From positions 14,096,695-14,160,694 of the forward strand of contig NC_065533.1 of assembly GCF_020184175.1 (NCBI RefSeq): a stretch of 64,000 bases of DNA. Direction: 5' to 3'. Shown piece after piece: positions 26,408 to 40,556 of the stretch. Both the position numbers and the translations under genes were made by a program. The notes below the pieces were generated by a model, which did no database searches, was not told the DNA's origin, and saw only the letters and a list, made by a program, of their open reading frames with translations. Source of the stretch: Aphis gossypii. Its lineage: Eukaryota > Arthropoda > Insecta > Hemiptera > Aphididae. Each line of letters begins with the position of its first letter. Within the stretch, counting starts at the first letter, position 1.

Positions 26408-28085
26408 TTTGTTTTCGAATATTTTTGTAGTATACTGTAAGCGACAGATAAAACAAAAACGGGCTTTTCACGATTCTGCACAAAATCATTGTGACGTTTG
26501 ATTTTTTTGAGCCATTTGTAGACGTTTGATATACTCGATTTTTAAAAAAATAATTTCTTATAAATATTGATGAAAAAATGTTTGATCGACCAAAAACTTT
26601 TAAACTTAACATATTTTTTTATAGACATTTTTAAATGAAATAAATGACATTAGTTATTTTGTTGCAATTCAAAAATATCTTTCATAAAATATGAAACTTT
26701 TTTGTGTAGTATATTACGTATTAAATAATTTAATTGTTTACATTTATACTTAATAAATGATTGTTAGTTATTTTAAATGTAAATTTGAAATATTTCTAAT
26801 TTATATAGTTACTGTCTATAATATTAATATTAATCTGAGATATTTGGAATAATTTGACGATATAAGTGAATTTTTAACTACGATTCTTATTATTTTAATC
26901 AATAATTAAATATTTTATTTATTTACGAAAAATGTAAGAAACTCGTTTAAAATAAACTTGCTAACAAAATATTATGTAATAGCAGTTTCGGAAATTTTAT
27001 TGGAAAATTAAGTTATTAAAAAAATTGGCAAAAGATTAACACTTTTAGACGAAAATAAAATACAACAAATTTAATATTCGTTTAACATTCGTACAATGTT
27101 GACATACATAATATGCCCATTGCATGTACCTAAGTCCTAAAAGAGATTTTTTTTATAAGTATAGAATCCACACCCAAACACTCATACACCATAATTAACT
27201 AGTGATCATATAAGTATTTTGCACACATTAATGCGCAGAAATATCTTAGAATATCGCCTTTGCCCTATTATTGTGAATTCAATGAAGTAAAAAAAATTAA
27301 GTTTCAATAACATGGGTACTATGTACTATAATGTTTGTTATAGTATGGGTTAAACTTCATAATATATGTATATTATATTGCCTATATAACTACAATATAA
27401 GGATAAAAAAGGCAAGCATTTACTGCAAAAAAATGTTATTATTCTTGTAACTTGAATTTTTGGGAATTAAATGTATGTAATATTATTTTGTCAAGCATAA
27501 ATTAATTATACATCTATGTATAAATACAAATTATTGAATTTATCAAAGATAATGATTTAATGTGAAGTATAATACGTTTATTGATTATATGATCATAAAT
27601 TATAATAATATGGTGTTTAAATTTTATTGAAAGGAGAAATAAAATAATATTATATATTTTTATATGTTTTGTTTAATAAATCAACAGTATTTTTAATTTT
27701 TACTGCAATTATGTTTATTTTTTATATTTTATGCACGTTTTATACTTTGATGTTATCAATTAATTTGACAATGAACTGAACATTTTTGTATGATAACTCC
27801 ATCATTAAATATAATTTTTATAGTATTATTGGTAGTTATATATTTATATATTTAACAAAATTGATTTTTGGTTTTAACATATATTCTTTACATGCTCCAA
27901 GTCAAATTTATATTTTGTATAAAATAAATTTCATAAATCGTATTAAAACACTAAAACCTAACCTGCGTATTATCAATGATATACTATATACAGTTAATAA
28001 AAACTTGATATCAAAATTTTTAACCAATTCAATATGATTTGGCATGAATTGATGATTGGGTAAATTCACTAATAATTAGGTATCA
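26408..28085. other. AT-rich gene-free stretch
   Basis: The plus ORF at 27786-28037 (83 codons) is almost entirely A/T-ending Ile/Asn/Tyr/Phe codons and is probably chance. Nothing else seen. Confidence 0.45.
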
Positions 28086-28087
28086 AA

Positions 28088-29285
28088 AAAAGGATGGCAA
28101 GTGGAAACCACTCGGCTGTATATTAAGTATCGACTGAGTCACTAAGTATATTTTGTGATATATTTTTTTGATATTGATATTAAAGTTGTTTATTTTACTT
28201 ACACAGTAGGTATTACGGTAGGTTAATACATTTTTCTCGAAAATATATTGCATTTTATATTATTAATAGTTAATAAAATTATTATAATCATTTATAATAA
28301 TATATTATATCAACTTATATAGCTCAAAATTTAATTAAATATTTTTTTAAATGTCTAATAGTTATGCAAAATTATAGAAAAAAATAAAAAATTTCGTAAG
28401 TCTTTAAATAGCTCAAAAAAATGTAAAAATATTTTGAAAATTATAGCATGTATAGGAAATGACGATATTTGGTAAAAATTTCAAATATCTTCTGTTATTA
28501 TTTTTTTTTTTTTTGTAACACAATGAAATATTAAAAATTGTTTGAAGAGAAATAATTGTTTTAAGGATGAATATCGAATGTCATAAAAATGTTAACTTGA
28601 AATGCTCTTAAAAATTTAATTTGGCTTTCCGATAATTTTATTTTACGTATTGGTTGAAAAATGAAAAATAAGTCTTGTATTAAATTTTTAATCTTCTTAG
28701 ATATAAAACCAAAAATTTTTATGAATTTTGTCAAAATTTTAACTTGAATGTTTATAAAAAATATTGGGGACAATAGATATTTTGTAATTGAGAAATTAAT
28801 AATTTATAAAAAGCGAAGTAGCGTTGTATTAATTTTTAAGCATTTTTACTCAGTGAATAATTTTTAATTTGCAAAGACAACATTTCTAAAAATAAAATAA
28901 AAAAATTTCTTATACCTATTTAAAGCTCAAAAAGATTTGAAATATTTTGAAAATGTTCAAAATTATATAATACAACGTTTCAAGTATCTACAGTTATTTG
29001 TTTTCTAGTTATACAAAAGAAAAAAATCGATTTTTTTGGAAATTCCCTTTTTTTATATGTTTCTCAGTTATTCTTACTTTCGCCCCCAAGGTTAGGTACG
29101 AACTAGATTCATCTTTTTTCTAGATTAATCATTTAATTTACCACCATCATTATGGAAAATCAGAAAATCAGAGCATTTTTACTGTCCCAAAAGTTGGTGA
29201 CAGAAAATAAAATATGAAAAATAACAGTGCACATAATAATTGTGAAATGAATACATTATCACTCCGCACAGAATCTAAAATATTG
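28088..29285. repeat. Dispersed repeat family, copy B
   Basis: Same ordered phrases as copy A (CACTAAGTATATTTTGTGATA, TTAACTTGAAATGCTC, terminal CAGAATCTAAAAT). The small ORF 28561-28773 on the minus strand lies inside it. Confidence 0.5.
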
Positions 29286-29479
29286 TGCTTGAATTCTGAG
29301 AAATATTTAAATCGATTCAAACAAAACATATGAATTTGATTCCTTGTTATGGTCATAGATATTGAACTTTAAACGAATAATATTAAGTTAATTTAATCTT
29401 TTGATGTCTGATTTAAAGCGATCAGTCAGATCATAGGTACATACGTAAGAATGTCATGGAAATTAATATCACATAACAA

Positions 29480-30090
29480 CTTACGACTTTTGTCACTTAA
29501 TTCAACGCCGTTAACGTTACACGGCATAGCCATGCAGTAATACCGCTGTCCATTTATATATTACCTATATATATGTATAAGCCGTGTGCCGTTTTAGTTG
29601 GTTTTTTTCTGCCATATAGGCGACGCGAGTTTGCGAAGTGTTTTCGCCACGACGACCGATGGCGTCGAATCAATTAACTATATAGCACTGCAAGTGATAT
29701 AATACGCGTGTTGTACACGTATACATATATAATATATATATATATATATTGATCCCGAGCGACATATGGTCAAAGGCCTATCGTTGGACCGGATATACGC
29801 GCAGATATATGCAGGGTGTTGCGTATATGTTGTGTACGCGACTTATATGTAATATTTATATATACACTACAGCCGAGCAGCTCGTAGGTACTCTTTACTA
29901 TTGTACATATATATGTGTATACACACACAATAGAGAATGAGATGATAGAGGGGAAAAAAAGCTACAGAGGCGCTGCGTATTATATATACGTGTCGTCCGA
30001 TGATTATGATCATCGCGTGTATATAATGTGTATACATTTCTATTTTGTGTTTTTTTTTCTAACACGAGCGCATGTTGTTTATTTCACGAG

Positions 30091-30134
<44 letters not shown>

Positions 30135-30400
30135 ATAATAATCTCTTTTTACCATCGGCGCGATTTTCGAGGACTTTTGCCGCCTTTGACGGTCCATTGT
30201 GCCTATATAATATACATGTATATAATATAAGCAGTGTTCACAGTTTTCACCATCGTATAGTCACCCAATATGTTATTATTATTATCATTATTTTTATTAT
30301 CACCACATAGCGTCTACACTTTGATCATCGAGCGCAAACACCACGCCGCGGTACAGATAATATAACAGATACGCCGCTGATGCAGTGGTGGTATCTATAA
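29480..30400. promoter_or_regulatory. CpG patches and TA-repeat region, possible promoter
   Basis: CpG-rich segments (GCGACGCGAGTTTGCG, CGACGACCGATGGCGTCG) alternate with TA tracts. TATAAG at 29576 lies about 20 bp before a TTAGTT initiator-like word. The frames 29749-29940 and 29915-30310 are translations of TA-rich and mixed sequence and are not supported as genes. Confidence 0.25.
30093..30139. repeat. TA dinucleotide microsatellite
   Basis: Nearly uninterrupted TA repeat of about 45 bp. Confidence 0.9.
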
Positions 30401-30714
30401 TATATATATTATAATGTATATAAAATGTGTATTGCCTCGTGTTTGCGATTTTCATTAATTTTTAATCAGTCATGAAATCATCGCAGGTCCTATAATAAAT
30501 ATCATCCAACTATATTAAACAGCGTCTGTATAAGTGCTATTGTTTGTTTTCTTTTATAATTGTGTATAGGTGTCAAATTCCATCGATTGTGTAATAATTT
30601 ACAACGATTGTGCGGTAACGCAAATAATACCAAAACAACGTGCAGTTGTCTCCGCCGGAGACAATAAGATATCATAACAATAATGTGAAATATTCGTGCT
30701 CGTATTAAAACTGG

Positions 30715-31140
30715 GTTACATGAAACGTGAGGTCTTCAGAACGTTTTCTCATCCATTTCCTCGGGTTTGAAAGGACCTTACGCCTTCAGGTCGCGATTCC
30801 ATCTGTTGGACTAAGCAGCGAGCAGGATGTCAAGCTCTGCTTTCCGGACCTCCACCTTCGAGTCGGTACCACCCGAGTCATCAAATTTGCTCTGAACTCT
30901 TTTACGTTCCAGCACGAGGAAAAGATTCTCCGGAAGAGTTGTAGCAATGAATAATGGTGCCTCAATCGAGGCGGTTCGATAGGACCTTAACCTTTTGGCC
31001 GAATTCGTGAAGTTCCGGCAGATCAAGTACTTATGGGTTGCTCTTTCTGCTCTGCACGTCAGCAAGGCGTACAATAGCTATTCACCACGGACATTAACAG
31101 CGTTCTCTTGGATTGGAAGGGTACTCCGAGGTTAGACATG
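30715..31140. other. Unidentified GC-rich island with coding texture
   Basis: About 425 bp of near-balanced base composition with sharp edges in AT-rich DNA. The minus frame 30811-31074 is open for 87 codons and a plus frame for 75. Another plus frame, broken by stops at both ends, reads RQIKYLWVALSALHVSKAYN. None matches a family I recognise. It lacks the triplet repeats of the other islands. It may be a decayed transposon or processed pseudogene, or foreign insertion. Confidence 0.4.
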
Positions 31141-32290
31141 GGCCATTCTATATAGTACATACCTATATAATCAAGATAATTAGATACATAATTATGTTGA
31201 ACTAGATTTTAGTATAAAATAATTTAATGCAATATCAATTGTGTAATATAGTTATATAATTCCGTAAGACCACGTATACTTAACCATATTTAAATACACA
31301 AATCATAGGTAATTATTATTTTTATGAAAACAATGTCTATAATATATTACGAATTAAAGAGGAAAACAATTATTAATATACAACAATTATACAGTTAGTA
31401 ATAGTCAAATTACAGTGATAGGATAGACGAAATGAAAACAAAAATTGTAATTGATAATCTTATCATAACTTATAGCAAGTATAAAACCATTGCATAAAAA
31501 TATAATATATAGTTAAATATATATGAAATCTAATATTATAATTAAAAATCATTGCATTATAGTTGAATTTTAATAATTTAAAAATATCACATGTATAACT
31601 ATATAATATTATGGATATTGCTGGTAATAACAATATAAATAGGTATCAATAACAATATTAATTTTGATATGTCCATTTTTCATCGTGTAGAGAGTGCTGA
31701 TACATATCAGCATTGTATCAGTCGCAGGTACCTTCAGGAATCTGTGATATTTTTAATTTTTTGATTATCACTTTCATGATTCAAAAAAAAAAAAAAATTA
31801 AATATTACTTGCAGTGATATTAATTACATTCTCTCTATGACTTTATATGTACCTATAATATACGTAATCGTAATGTAATATAATTTATACTTATGTTTAA
31901 AATCCTGTTATTGCAATATAATATCGATAATTGGTATTGCTTAGTATATATTATGCTTTGTATATTGAATTTAGAGACAAGTAAGACAACGGTGAAATGC
32001 GAATGAGCATTACTCTATAATTGGTTTTACACTTTTACAATAATATGTGGTGTGCTCTTTATTCTTCAAACATTTGTAACAGTAAAAATGCTCAAATAGT
32101 TTCATGTACAAGCACACAAAAGTTAAGAGGTGCTAAACTACCTACGACTGAAGTGCTAAATTCAATCTATTGCATTATCCAATGATGATGAATATAAGTT
32201 GAGCTGCGAGACATTGGAAATTCTAGACTTCTTTAGTTGATTGTTGCAATATACGGCTATAATAATATATGTTCAGTTAGAAATGTTATA
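31141..32290. other. AT-rich gene-free stretch
   Basis: No supported gene. A one-ended transposon-like GC patch (AGGCAGCCGCAGAAATTTTT) follows at 32294. Confidence 0.45.
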
Positions 32291-32427
32291 GCCATAGGCA
32301 GCCGCAGAAATTTTTCTAGGAGGGGGCAATGTCAGGATTTGTTTTATAGTAAATAGTAATTTATCTTAAAACATTCAATTTAAAAAATATTATAATAACC
32401 TAACCAAAACTCGAGTTTAATCTAGAG

Positions 32428-32761
32428 CAGGCACTGGAAATTCGCGGCCCGCCAAATATACTTCATGGTGCTTAAAATTTCAATTTTATAGCTTAAATTG
32501 CTATAAATAATATTTAATCATGACTATTATATAACAAACATTTTAAATTTTCTCTACTAACGTATTTAATTAAAAAAATAGTTTATAAGGACAACCGCAA
32601 TGTTAAACACATAATATTATGATTGTTGCAATCTGTAATCAATACATTAGTATTATATGTTAAAATTATATTTTTTAATATTTTAATTTTGTATGCGGCC
32701 CTCCATAAAAAACTGAAACAAATTATGGCCCGAGTATAGGTAAAAAGGCTGCCGACCCCTG
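32428..32761. mobile_element. Non-autonomous hAT element with perfect 8-bp TSD
   Basis: Left end CAGGCACTGGAAATTCGCGG, right end complement CAGGGGTCGGCAGCC, the latter a classic hAT terminus. GCGGCCCGCC and GGCCCTCC lie just inside. Flanked by exact ATCTAGAG at 32420-32427 and 32762-32769. Length 334 bp, no ORF. Confidence 0.8.
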
Positions 32762-33603
32762 ATCTAGAGCTAAGTGAACTGATCACGATCTTCACAAAAT
32801 ATATATATATATAATATCCGATAATATCTAAACATCCATATACGTGAATGTCGCACATAATATACATAATATATATAGTATTTATACCAAATGGCTTAAT
32901 ATGATATTATATCTTACACATATTTAGACGAACAATCAAACTATAGTATCGTTTAAATGGATATAAAAATACACATTTTATACGATTCCGTTGTTGTTTA
33001 TGATAATTGATAATGCTGTTGCTGCAGTATCAATGACGCGTGATGCGTATTTTATAATTTTGTACGATATAAAAACATGATAATCTATGTCGAATGTATA
33101 GCAGCACCCCGCTATAAGGTGCGTGCAATGCGAACGTTTAGTGCGACACTATATAATATTATGTGATTGTTATACCTCGCACGCATTCATCAATATTTCC
33201 ACGTTTTATTTCGAAAACAATATACTATATATATATAATAACATACACCCATATTATATACGTATAATATGAGGTTTATTGTTTGTGCTCCACAGACGTG
33301 TGTATAAACTTTATATACTACCTATCAGTGATGTCATGTTATTATTATTATTATTAAAAGTGCGAGTACATTCGATGATGTGAATAAAATAGGCATTCGC
33401 AAACGTTAAATTCCGCGTTTTCTCTGTTTTACGACGATCACAACAATAATATCGCCCTTCGGCGTGGCGGACGAAGAGAGTAGGTACCTACAACTCGAAT
33501 AACGGCGAAGCTGATTACGGCCGGCAATCCGCGGCGGAGTCCGGGGCGGAGGGGCTGTGCGTGCGTGCGTGCCCGACGACGGCCGTCGGAAGTCTGTGAA
33601 GGG

Positions 33604-33631
33604 GACGACGACGACGACGACGACGACGACT
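33604..33631. repeat. GAC/ACG triplet microsatellite
   Basis: About nine tandem GAC units inside the CpG island. Confidence 0.9.
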
Positions 33632-34621
33632 TCGACGACGATGGTGGCGAGTCCCGCCCAGCGGCCGCGGCCACGCCCTCCCAGTGGTCCGCACGCGCAA
33701 GCGTCCATCGCTCAGCCACCGCCGCCGCCGCCGTCGTCGTCGTCGCGTAATTGATTATTTCCGCCACCGCCACCTTCTTCCGCACGATCGGGCCGGGAGA
33801 CCGGAAGAGGTCGCCGCCTCCGCGCTCGTTTTAGCCGCTTACGAAGATATTTCCGGTCTACGAAACTCGGCGGGTTGTGGGTGTTAGGGGGGGGGGAGAA
33901 AGTGCGTAGGGTGCACGCGCGTTGCAGAGCGGCTCGGCATATATATATCTATATAGGTAGGTAGTTATGTAGACGACGACGGTGTAAACAAGAAAACAAA
34001 ACTCGAAAATTCGCCGCCGCTGCCGCCGTGATGCCGGGGGTCGATGCGCGATTTTGGCTTTTACCCTTCTCTCTCGCATTAATAATAATAATAATAATAT
34101 CGTCTCTTCGTATACCTCGGTGAGTCTTTTTTCTTCTTATTTCTCTTCCTCCCTTCCCCCAAACCCTTTCGGTCCACCCCCACTCGTCCGTCGCGTTACT
34201 GCAGGGGCGGACGAAACACTTTACACGCACACACACACCAACGCATCGCTCTCAAACACGCACAATCGAACCGCCTCTGGTCGCTGCTGTTGCGCCGTCG
34301 TTGTCGCCACCCCCCACGCGCGCGCGACTACCGAAACGCCGACGAAGCGACTACGTACGACGACTTCGCGTGTGCCGGCGACGATCAGACGATAATAAAC
34401 GCACCGTCAACGCCGCGGCGCCTAATATTCCGGACGCGCGATCGACGCTCACCGCGACCTGCACGACGACTACTACGACGACACATCGTCAGAATATTTT
34501 TATTTATTGTCGTCTCGACTTAGATATATACTGTCGTCGTGATAGGTAATTTATTTCGCTTCCGATAACCCATAATCGTTATTATAAATCATAATACACC
34601 GTCACCGCCGGCGGGGGAAAC

Positions 34622-34646
34622 ATCGACGACGACGACGACGACGACG
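34622..34646. repeat. CGA triplet microsatellite
   Basis: About eight tandem CGA units near the end of the island. Confidence 0.9.
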
Positions 34647-34847
34647 AACTATCTCGTTTACGCGCCAAAATCGCGGCAACCCAAGTCGTCGCCGTCTCCG
34701 TATAATTCGTCGGTACCGCCGCGCACTTCTCCTATATAATATTATAATATTACGGATCTATTTGATCACGACGCGTCGTATCGGTACACCGCCGCCGTAC
34801 GGTCTTGTATTATTCACATTCTGTCCACGTGTTCACAGTAGGTAAGT

Positions 34848-36701
34848 GTTTACAAAAGTATTTTGTTATAATATATAGGTATATAGGGAGGTATAGACGT
34901 ATATAGTACAATATCATAATGTTCTATGAATTTGTGTATTATGTATGCCTATATACTTGCCTCTACATTATTACCAATATATAGTTTATATTTTTATATT
35001 TAACATAGACGTATTTAGACGAAAAAAACATTAATATTGAAAAAAATACTCATCCAACTGAATTTTAGTCTTTATTATATGTAAAACAATTTTGTTTTTT
35101 AATGTTAGGTTAAAAAATTTTCAAAAAGGTTTAGGTTAAAATTTAATTTTAATATTTCTACTGTAGTTTAATCATATGAAAAATGAAAAAATGTTACCGG
35201 ATATGTTTCTGTAATCAAGTATAACCCATATACTTTTTGTATGAGAATTATTTTTCAATTTAATACACATAGAAATCGGACTTAATTAAAAATCTAGGTT
35301 TTAACCTGATAATAAAATATTGTTTTTGTAATAAAAATTTAAAGGTTTAAAAAAAAAGTTATTGATATAGTCAACAATTTCAATTACCTATAGGGTTTAG
35401 TAGACCTTTTTTGTATTAGGTATCTATTGGGCATATTTATAAATAAATAACTTTGTTATCAAATAACCCATTTTTATAAATTATATTGTGTTGTATAGGT
35501 TTATATAGCATAAAACATAATATCTATTTTGTAATAGTTAATTTATGCACATCAATAAATTTAACTACTTCTTAGACGAACGAGTAAAATCAATATACTT
35601 ATTTAGATATCGTGAGACGTGTATACAGTACTTAAGAAGTTTAATAAAAATTAACTGTAATTTGTTATATTTTGTTTGATAAAATGCGTTACTCGTAGGT
35701 ATATTTTAATGTTTTTACTTTTTAATTTCTTATTTGTACGATAATTATATAGTTATTATAACTATTTACATACAATAAAGATAAAATATTATCCTATAAT
35801 AATTTTTAAATTATATGTTCAAACGTCCAAATATAAGATAAAGGAGATTAAAGTAATTTTTATCGAACATATTGCATTTGAAAATGTCTATATATTTAAA
35901 ATACCTACAATAATATAAGTAAAAAGTTAAAAGTCTTGATAAATAATTTTTAAATTATAACATAGTATAATGATCATTATTCATAGTTTGAGGAAAATGT
36001 GATTTCGTCTAAATTTAAACGTAAAATGTTTCTAAAAAATTAAGGCTTATATATTTTCAAACCTTATAGTTATGAAAAGTAAACATTTCATACATTCTCT
36101 CCTAACCCTGAGAAGATAATAAATAAATGAAAAAAATTTTAAGTATTATTTGATGTAGATAAAAATGAAAGTTTTTCTTAATGTTTTGTTTGTTTTTTAC
36201 AATAAATTTGAAAAATTTTGAAATTTCTAAAGTACAAACAAGATTCGGATTGCAATCAGAAACCACCTTTAAAGTTTAAAATCGAAGTAGTATTTTTTCA
36301 ATTACTCATATTGTATATATAAACAAAAAAAACATTCAATTTCAAAATAAATACATTTATTGCTTAGCTCAGAAATGTTTCAATTTAAATTTATGTATAT
36401 CTTATTTTTATCAAAATAAATGTAAATTGGGAATCATGTTTTTTAACTAAAAATAACATATGCAAATCATTTAAACATCATATAAGTTAGTTATTGTTAA
36501 TTTGTAATGTTAAAATAAATTCTTCAACCTCATACATACATACTACATAGTGTAGAGGTTATGTAACATTTTATGGTTCATAGTCAATTAATTTAATACT
36601 TATTACAGTTGCTATATAGTTGATGGTAAAATAATAAATAATAATATTATAATATTCTACTATTTTATTATATTTTTAATTATAATATTTTGTTCTCTTA
36701 G
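34848..36701. other. AT-rich stretch, probable intron
   Basis: Follows the splice donor at 34842. No ORF of interest. Confidence 0.4.
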
Positions 36702-36760
36702 AAAAGGAAAACCGACGTTGGTGGTAGATAATAGACAGAATAAGTGCAAATATTCGAAGG
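36702..36760 (+). CDS. Candidate 59-nt exon, weakly FLYWCH-like
   Basis: Bounded by TTTTGTTCTCTTAG and G|GTAATT. The frame A|AAA GGA AAA stays open and reads KGKPTLVVDNRQNKCKYSKG, which loosely recalls the first strand of a FLYWCH zinc finger (GKPxLxxDG). The phase (one base, then 19 codons, one base over) would accept the two-base overhang left at 34841, although the exon there has no ATG in that frame. Could equally be a non-coding 5' exon or chance. Confidence 0.25.
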
Positions 36761-37027
36761 GTAATTTCAATAGCTTAGTATATTATATTATTCTTACTAT
36801 AATAATAATACATTAACAGTAATATTAAGAGTGATGTAATTTTCTTTCCACCAACTAACGTGTTTGGTGGAAATGAAAATAAAGTATAGTTAGTTTATAA
36901 ATTCATTTATTTTTTAAGTCTATTTTGTGCACACTGTACACTACGATTTTTATCTGTCTTTATCATCATTTCAGGCTAAAAAGTTCAAATTCATGTAATT
37001 TGATGATAAATTCAAAAGGCCTACGAA

Positions 37028-37230
37028 TAGTGGTGGCGTGACAAGGGTTCTATGAGCCCAGGTCTCATGACTGTTTTTGGGTGGATATGTGATCGATGCT
37101 GTTAATATACATATGTAAATTTTTAGTACTACATTTTTAATATTAAGAATTTCATCCAATAATTTTGGAGGTGGGTGGTCTCTAAAATTATTTTTGATTT
37201 CATGAACAAAAAATGTTCAAGCCGCCACTG
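37028..37230. mobile_element. Small hAT-like MITE (203 bp)
   Basis: Ends TAGTGGTGGCGTGACAAG and the complement of TTCAAGCCGCCACTG. Flanks CCTACGAA and CCTACAAG match at 6 of 8 positions, fitting an old 8-bp duplication. The ORF 36971-37159 overlaps it and is not a gene. Confidence 0.55.
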
Positions 37231-37238
37231 CCTACAAG

Positions 37239-40200
37239 TATTTTTTCACTTTCACTTTTAATTTTAAATATAATATAATAAAATATAAATAAATATACTA
37301 TTAATAAAATGAAAAATATAAAATGCCAACTTTTTTATTTAATATTTTAAGAGATAACATAAATGCATAGTAAATAATCGAAAAAATTTAATCAAATTTG
37401 AAACTATTTTTTACATTTACTATATTAATATAATATTTATTTAATATATTAAATGCCCAGATAATGTGATGATAAACGATAGCAGCAGAACTACGTTTCC
37501 CGGGGCCAATAAAGTGTGCAGCTATATTTTCTTGAGTACTGTTTGTTCTGTCGTTCTGTGCTTTATTTTTATACTTCAAACCTTCAAAATAGCTCTTTTC
37601 AAAGAATCACAGGACAATTTATACTTAAAATATAATTAAATACATATTATGTAGATATTAAAATAAATGTAAGAAAAATAAAAGTTAATAATTTTTTAAA
37701 ATAATTTTAAGACACATTAAATAAAGCATACTTTGTAGAATATGTCAATAATATATATAATATTTATTTATTGAAAGAATTATATAACATCCAACTAATA
37801 TATTTTAATCTTAAATAAGTACCTACAAATATATATTATATACAATTGTTAATCTTCTAAATTTATTGTGTCGATCAATGAGAGTTTTTAATATTGTAAT
37901 AAAAACAAAACTAAAAACAAAAAAAAAATGTATTACATTATATTTAATATAACATTTAAAAATGTATTTTAAACTTATTAATTACGATGAATTATGACTG
38001 TCTCAATTAATCATCTGTAACAGAAAACTTTTTTTTTAAATTTATTGTCTCCTATCTATTTGTAATGGCCGTGTTGATTTTTTTCATCCAGTGGTCTAAA
38101 TAATACGAGAATTGAATTATAAAATTATATATCTACCTATTTATGAATAAAATATAGTTGAATGCAATATTTATCTTTTAAACTTCAATACAAGCCTTAA
38201 TTAAGACCTTTGAGGGTCGAGATAATGGTAAAGATTGTGGGTTCTAATTAATAAAAAAAAAATACAGATCTATTTTTATTTCTGTTTGGACATTGTTATG
38301 TTAGTCGCATTGAATTATGCACTTCTTTAGAAGTTATTTTTTTTGTTAAGAAATAATATCAGTTAAACATCGTTGATTGATAAATTATCAATGATAAATG
38401 TACATATCAATCAATCAATGAAATTACTGTTACCTTTTTAATAATTTAATTTATAGTTTTAACTTAAAAATTGTTATTATTTGAATACTTATGATGTGGA
38501 ATACTTATTTTTATATAGGTACATAGACTATAAAAACTATAGAAATATAACTACATTATACTTAAATAGAAGAATAGACGCTAACCCAAGGATGTTATGA
38601 AAAATTGAACAAATGTAGGTTAGGTAATTATCATTGGTAAACATAGATATTTAAATATAATTGATTATTTTTCGTTGAAAATTTACAGTTTTAGATTTAA
38701 TTATTATCATTAATTATATTATATAACCCAATGCAAATGATATAACAATACGAAAAAGGTCTTAGTTTAGATTGTTCGAAATATCTTTTATAGTTGTATT
38801 GTAATAAGATTAAATTTGGCTATTGTATGCTGGCATGCTGCAATCTCACCACCATACTCGTATAATATAGAATACCTATATAAGATCACTACTTCAAATA
38901 CCTACCTATTTCTTGTACATTACTGCGGTTTGCAGTGGTTTGTGTAGGACAAATGGTTTTTTCATTGTTTGTGGCTATGGTATAATAGTACCTTTAGAAA
39001 GATATTCATACTTGTGCATAATCTTATATCTATTTATTTATATTCAGTGAACTGAAAATCTTTCTTGAGTTGACCAACGAGTTTTCATTTGATTATTTAT
39101 TCTTTAAAGTATAAAAATACGATTTCACAGTAGTATTATTTGTATGTCTCTTTATATATAAATGATAGGTACCTTACAAATTATTATAATATTTATTTTA
39201 CGTTTTATTATTTATTTTTTTTTCGAAATCTTGTGAGATTTTAAAACGCATTATTATAATGAGTATTTTTACTTTTTTAATATATATCATTCAAAGTTCA
39301 ATGTAAATTTGTTTAGTCATTGCTAAAATAATTCGTGGTAATTATATTCATCATAATTTACAGTTACATTTTTATGATAACTATTTGTATACTAAAAATA
39401 AAAATAAATGAATATTGTTTGTATATTAATAATATGTAGGTAGAAAGTTTTTGATGTGAAATATTTTTATAAATCAGAAAAGTAATTAGTTAAAGTATAA
39501 GTATGTATTGATAAAGGATAAACTGCTTTATTACTCTATAACCATAAAAATTCTAAATTGAAATGTATTTAATTAATTACAATACGTAAAATATATATGT
39601 GCCAATATATGTATACTGTATAATGTACATGTGATAGTGCAGTCATTCAATGTTCGTAGAGTTATGATTTTATTTTAAAGAATTTTTGACAACCTAAATT
39701 TTATATAAATCATATTATGTTCAAGATTTTAATTCATTATTAAAACGGAATTCATTCTATCTATAGCAGTGTATATTAAATAGGTAGGTACAATGTACAT
39801 TATAATATATTCTGTACCGCAATAACACTATGATGTTTCAATGAAATATTAATATAGAAACAACATAGATTAGCTTTAGTAGTTTAGTACAAGTTGGTAA
39901 GTTTAAACATTTCAAACGAAGCCATAACGATTATTATTACAAATAAGTAGGTAGATGTTCGGTTATACACACATAAGTTTTACCTTAAATACTCGTGTGA
40001 GATACGCAACTGCTAGCTGTAACTATAAAGTGAGTCTTTAGAAACTTCGGTTTCTCGCGTAGGTATTTCACATCAATATTAAAACGTTTGATCACTTTCT
40101 ATTTACTTGTAAATACGAAAGTTTATTTGCTTTTTGCGGTAGGTAACTAATATATAACTAGTTAATAACTTTACTATACCAATACGGAAATAGTGCAATA

Positions 40201-40550
40201 CTCATACTATAATACTGCAGGGAGGTTTATCTTTGATATATATTTTAGGAGAAGTAAGTATATTTTAAACATGAAAAAATAAATAGAATTTCTCGTTTGA
40301 ATCCAATAATTTTATATTTATGGCCCCTTTATACACCCATAAATTAAAGCATAATAATCGTGATGTTAATTTAACGTTATTTTTTACATTATTGTGTGTA
40401 GATATACCACGTATAATAGTAGTAATAATAATCATACTTAATATATTTTATACCGAGAGTATATGTTACATTCGTATCGAGTGTTGTCACTTATCTCAGT
40501 TTTAAACACGCATAACTTACATATTTTAAATAAAGCGGTAGCTAACAATA
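37239..40550. other. AT-rich gene-free stretch with transposon scraps
   Basis: A GC-richer scrap near 37455-37560 (GCAGCAGAACTACG, CCCGGGGCC) and a left-end fragment at 38190-38255 (CAAGCCTTAATTAAGACC) resembling the 21859 element. No supported gene. Confidence 0.4.
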
Positions 40551-40556
40551 ATTATT

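Larger units (their letters stand above)
33300..34841 (+). promoter_or_regulatory. CpG island: probable promoter and 5' UTR exon of a plus-strand gene
   Basis: The largest CpG-rich block of the left half. TATAAA at 33303 precedes a TCAGTG initiator-like word at 33325. The block carries CGA/ACG triplet repeats (33604-33631, 34622-34646), a CA run near 34227 and pyrimidine-rich tracts. It ends exactly at ACAGTAG|GTAAGTG, an excellent 5' splice site at 34842. Overlapping open frames here are homopolymeric translations of the triplets and I reject them as proteins. Inferred: a non-coding first exon followed by a long intron. Gene identity unknown. Confidence 0.5.

Noticed and set aside
27786..28037. 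83-codon plus-strand ORF
   Set aside because: Composition is what random AT-rich DNA gives (Ile, Asn, Tyr, Phe, Lys); no domain, no context.
33406..34549. Cluster of overlapping open frames on both strands in the CpG island
   Set aside because: They are Asp, Arg, Ser, Thr, Val or Pro homopolymers produced by triplet repeats read in different frames, with no domain. They are better explained as 5' UTR or promoter sequence.
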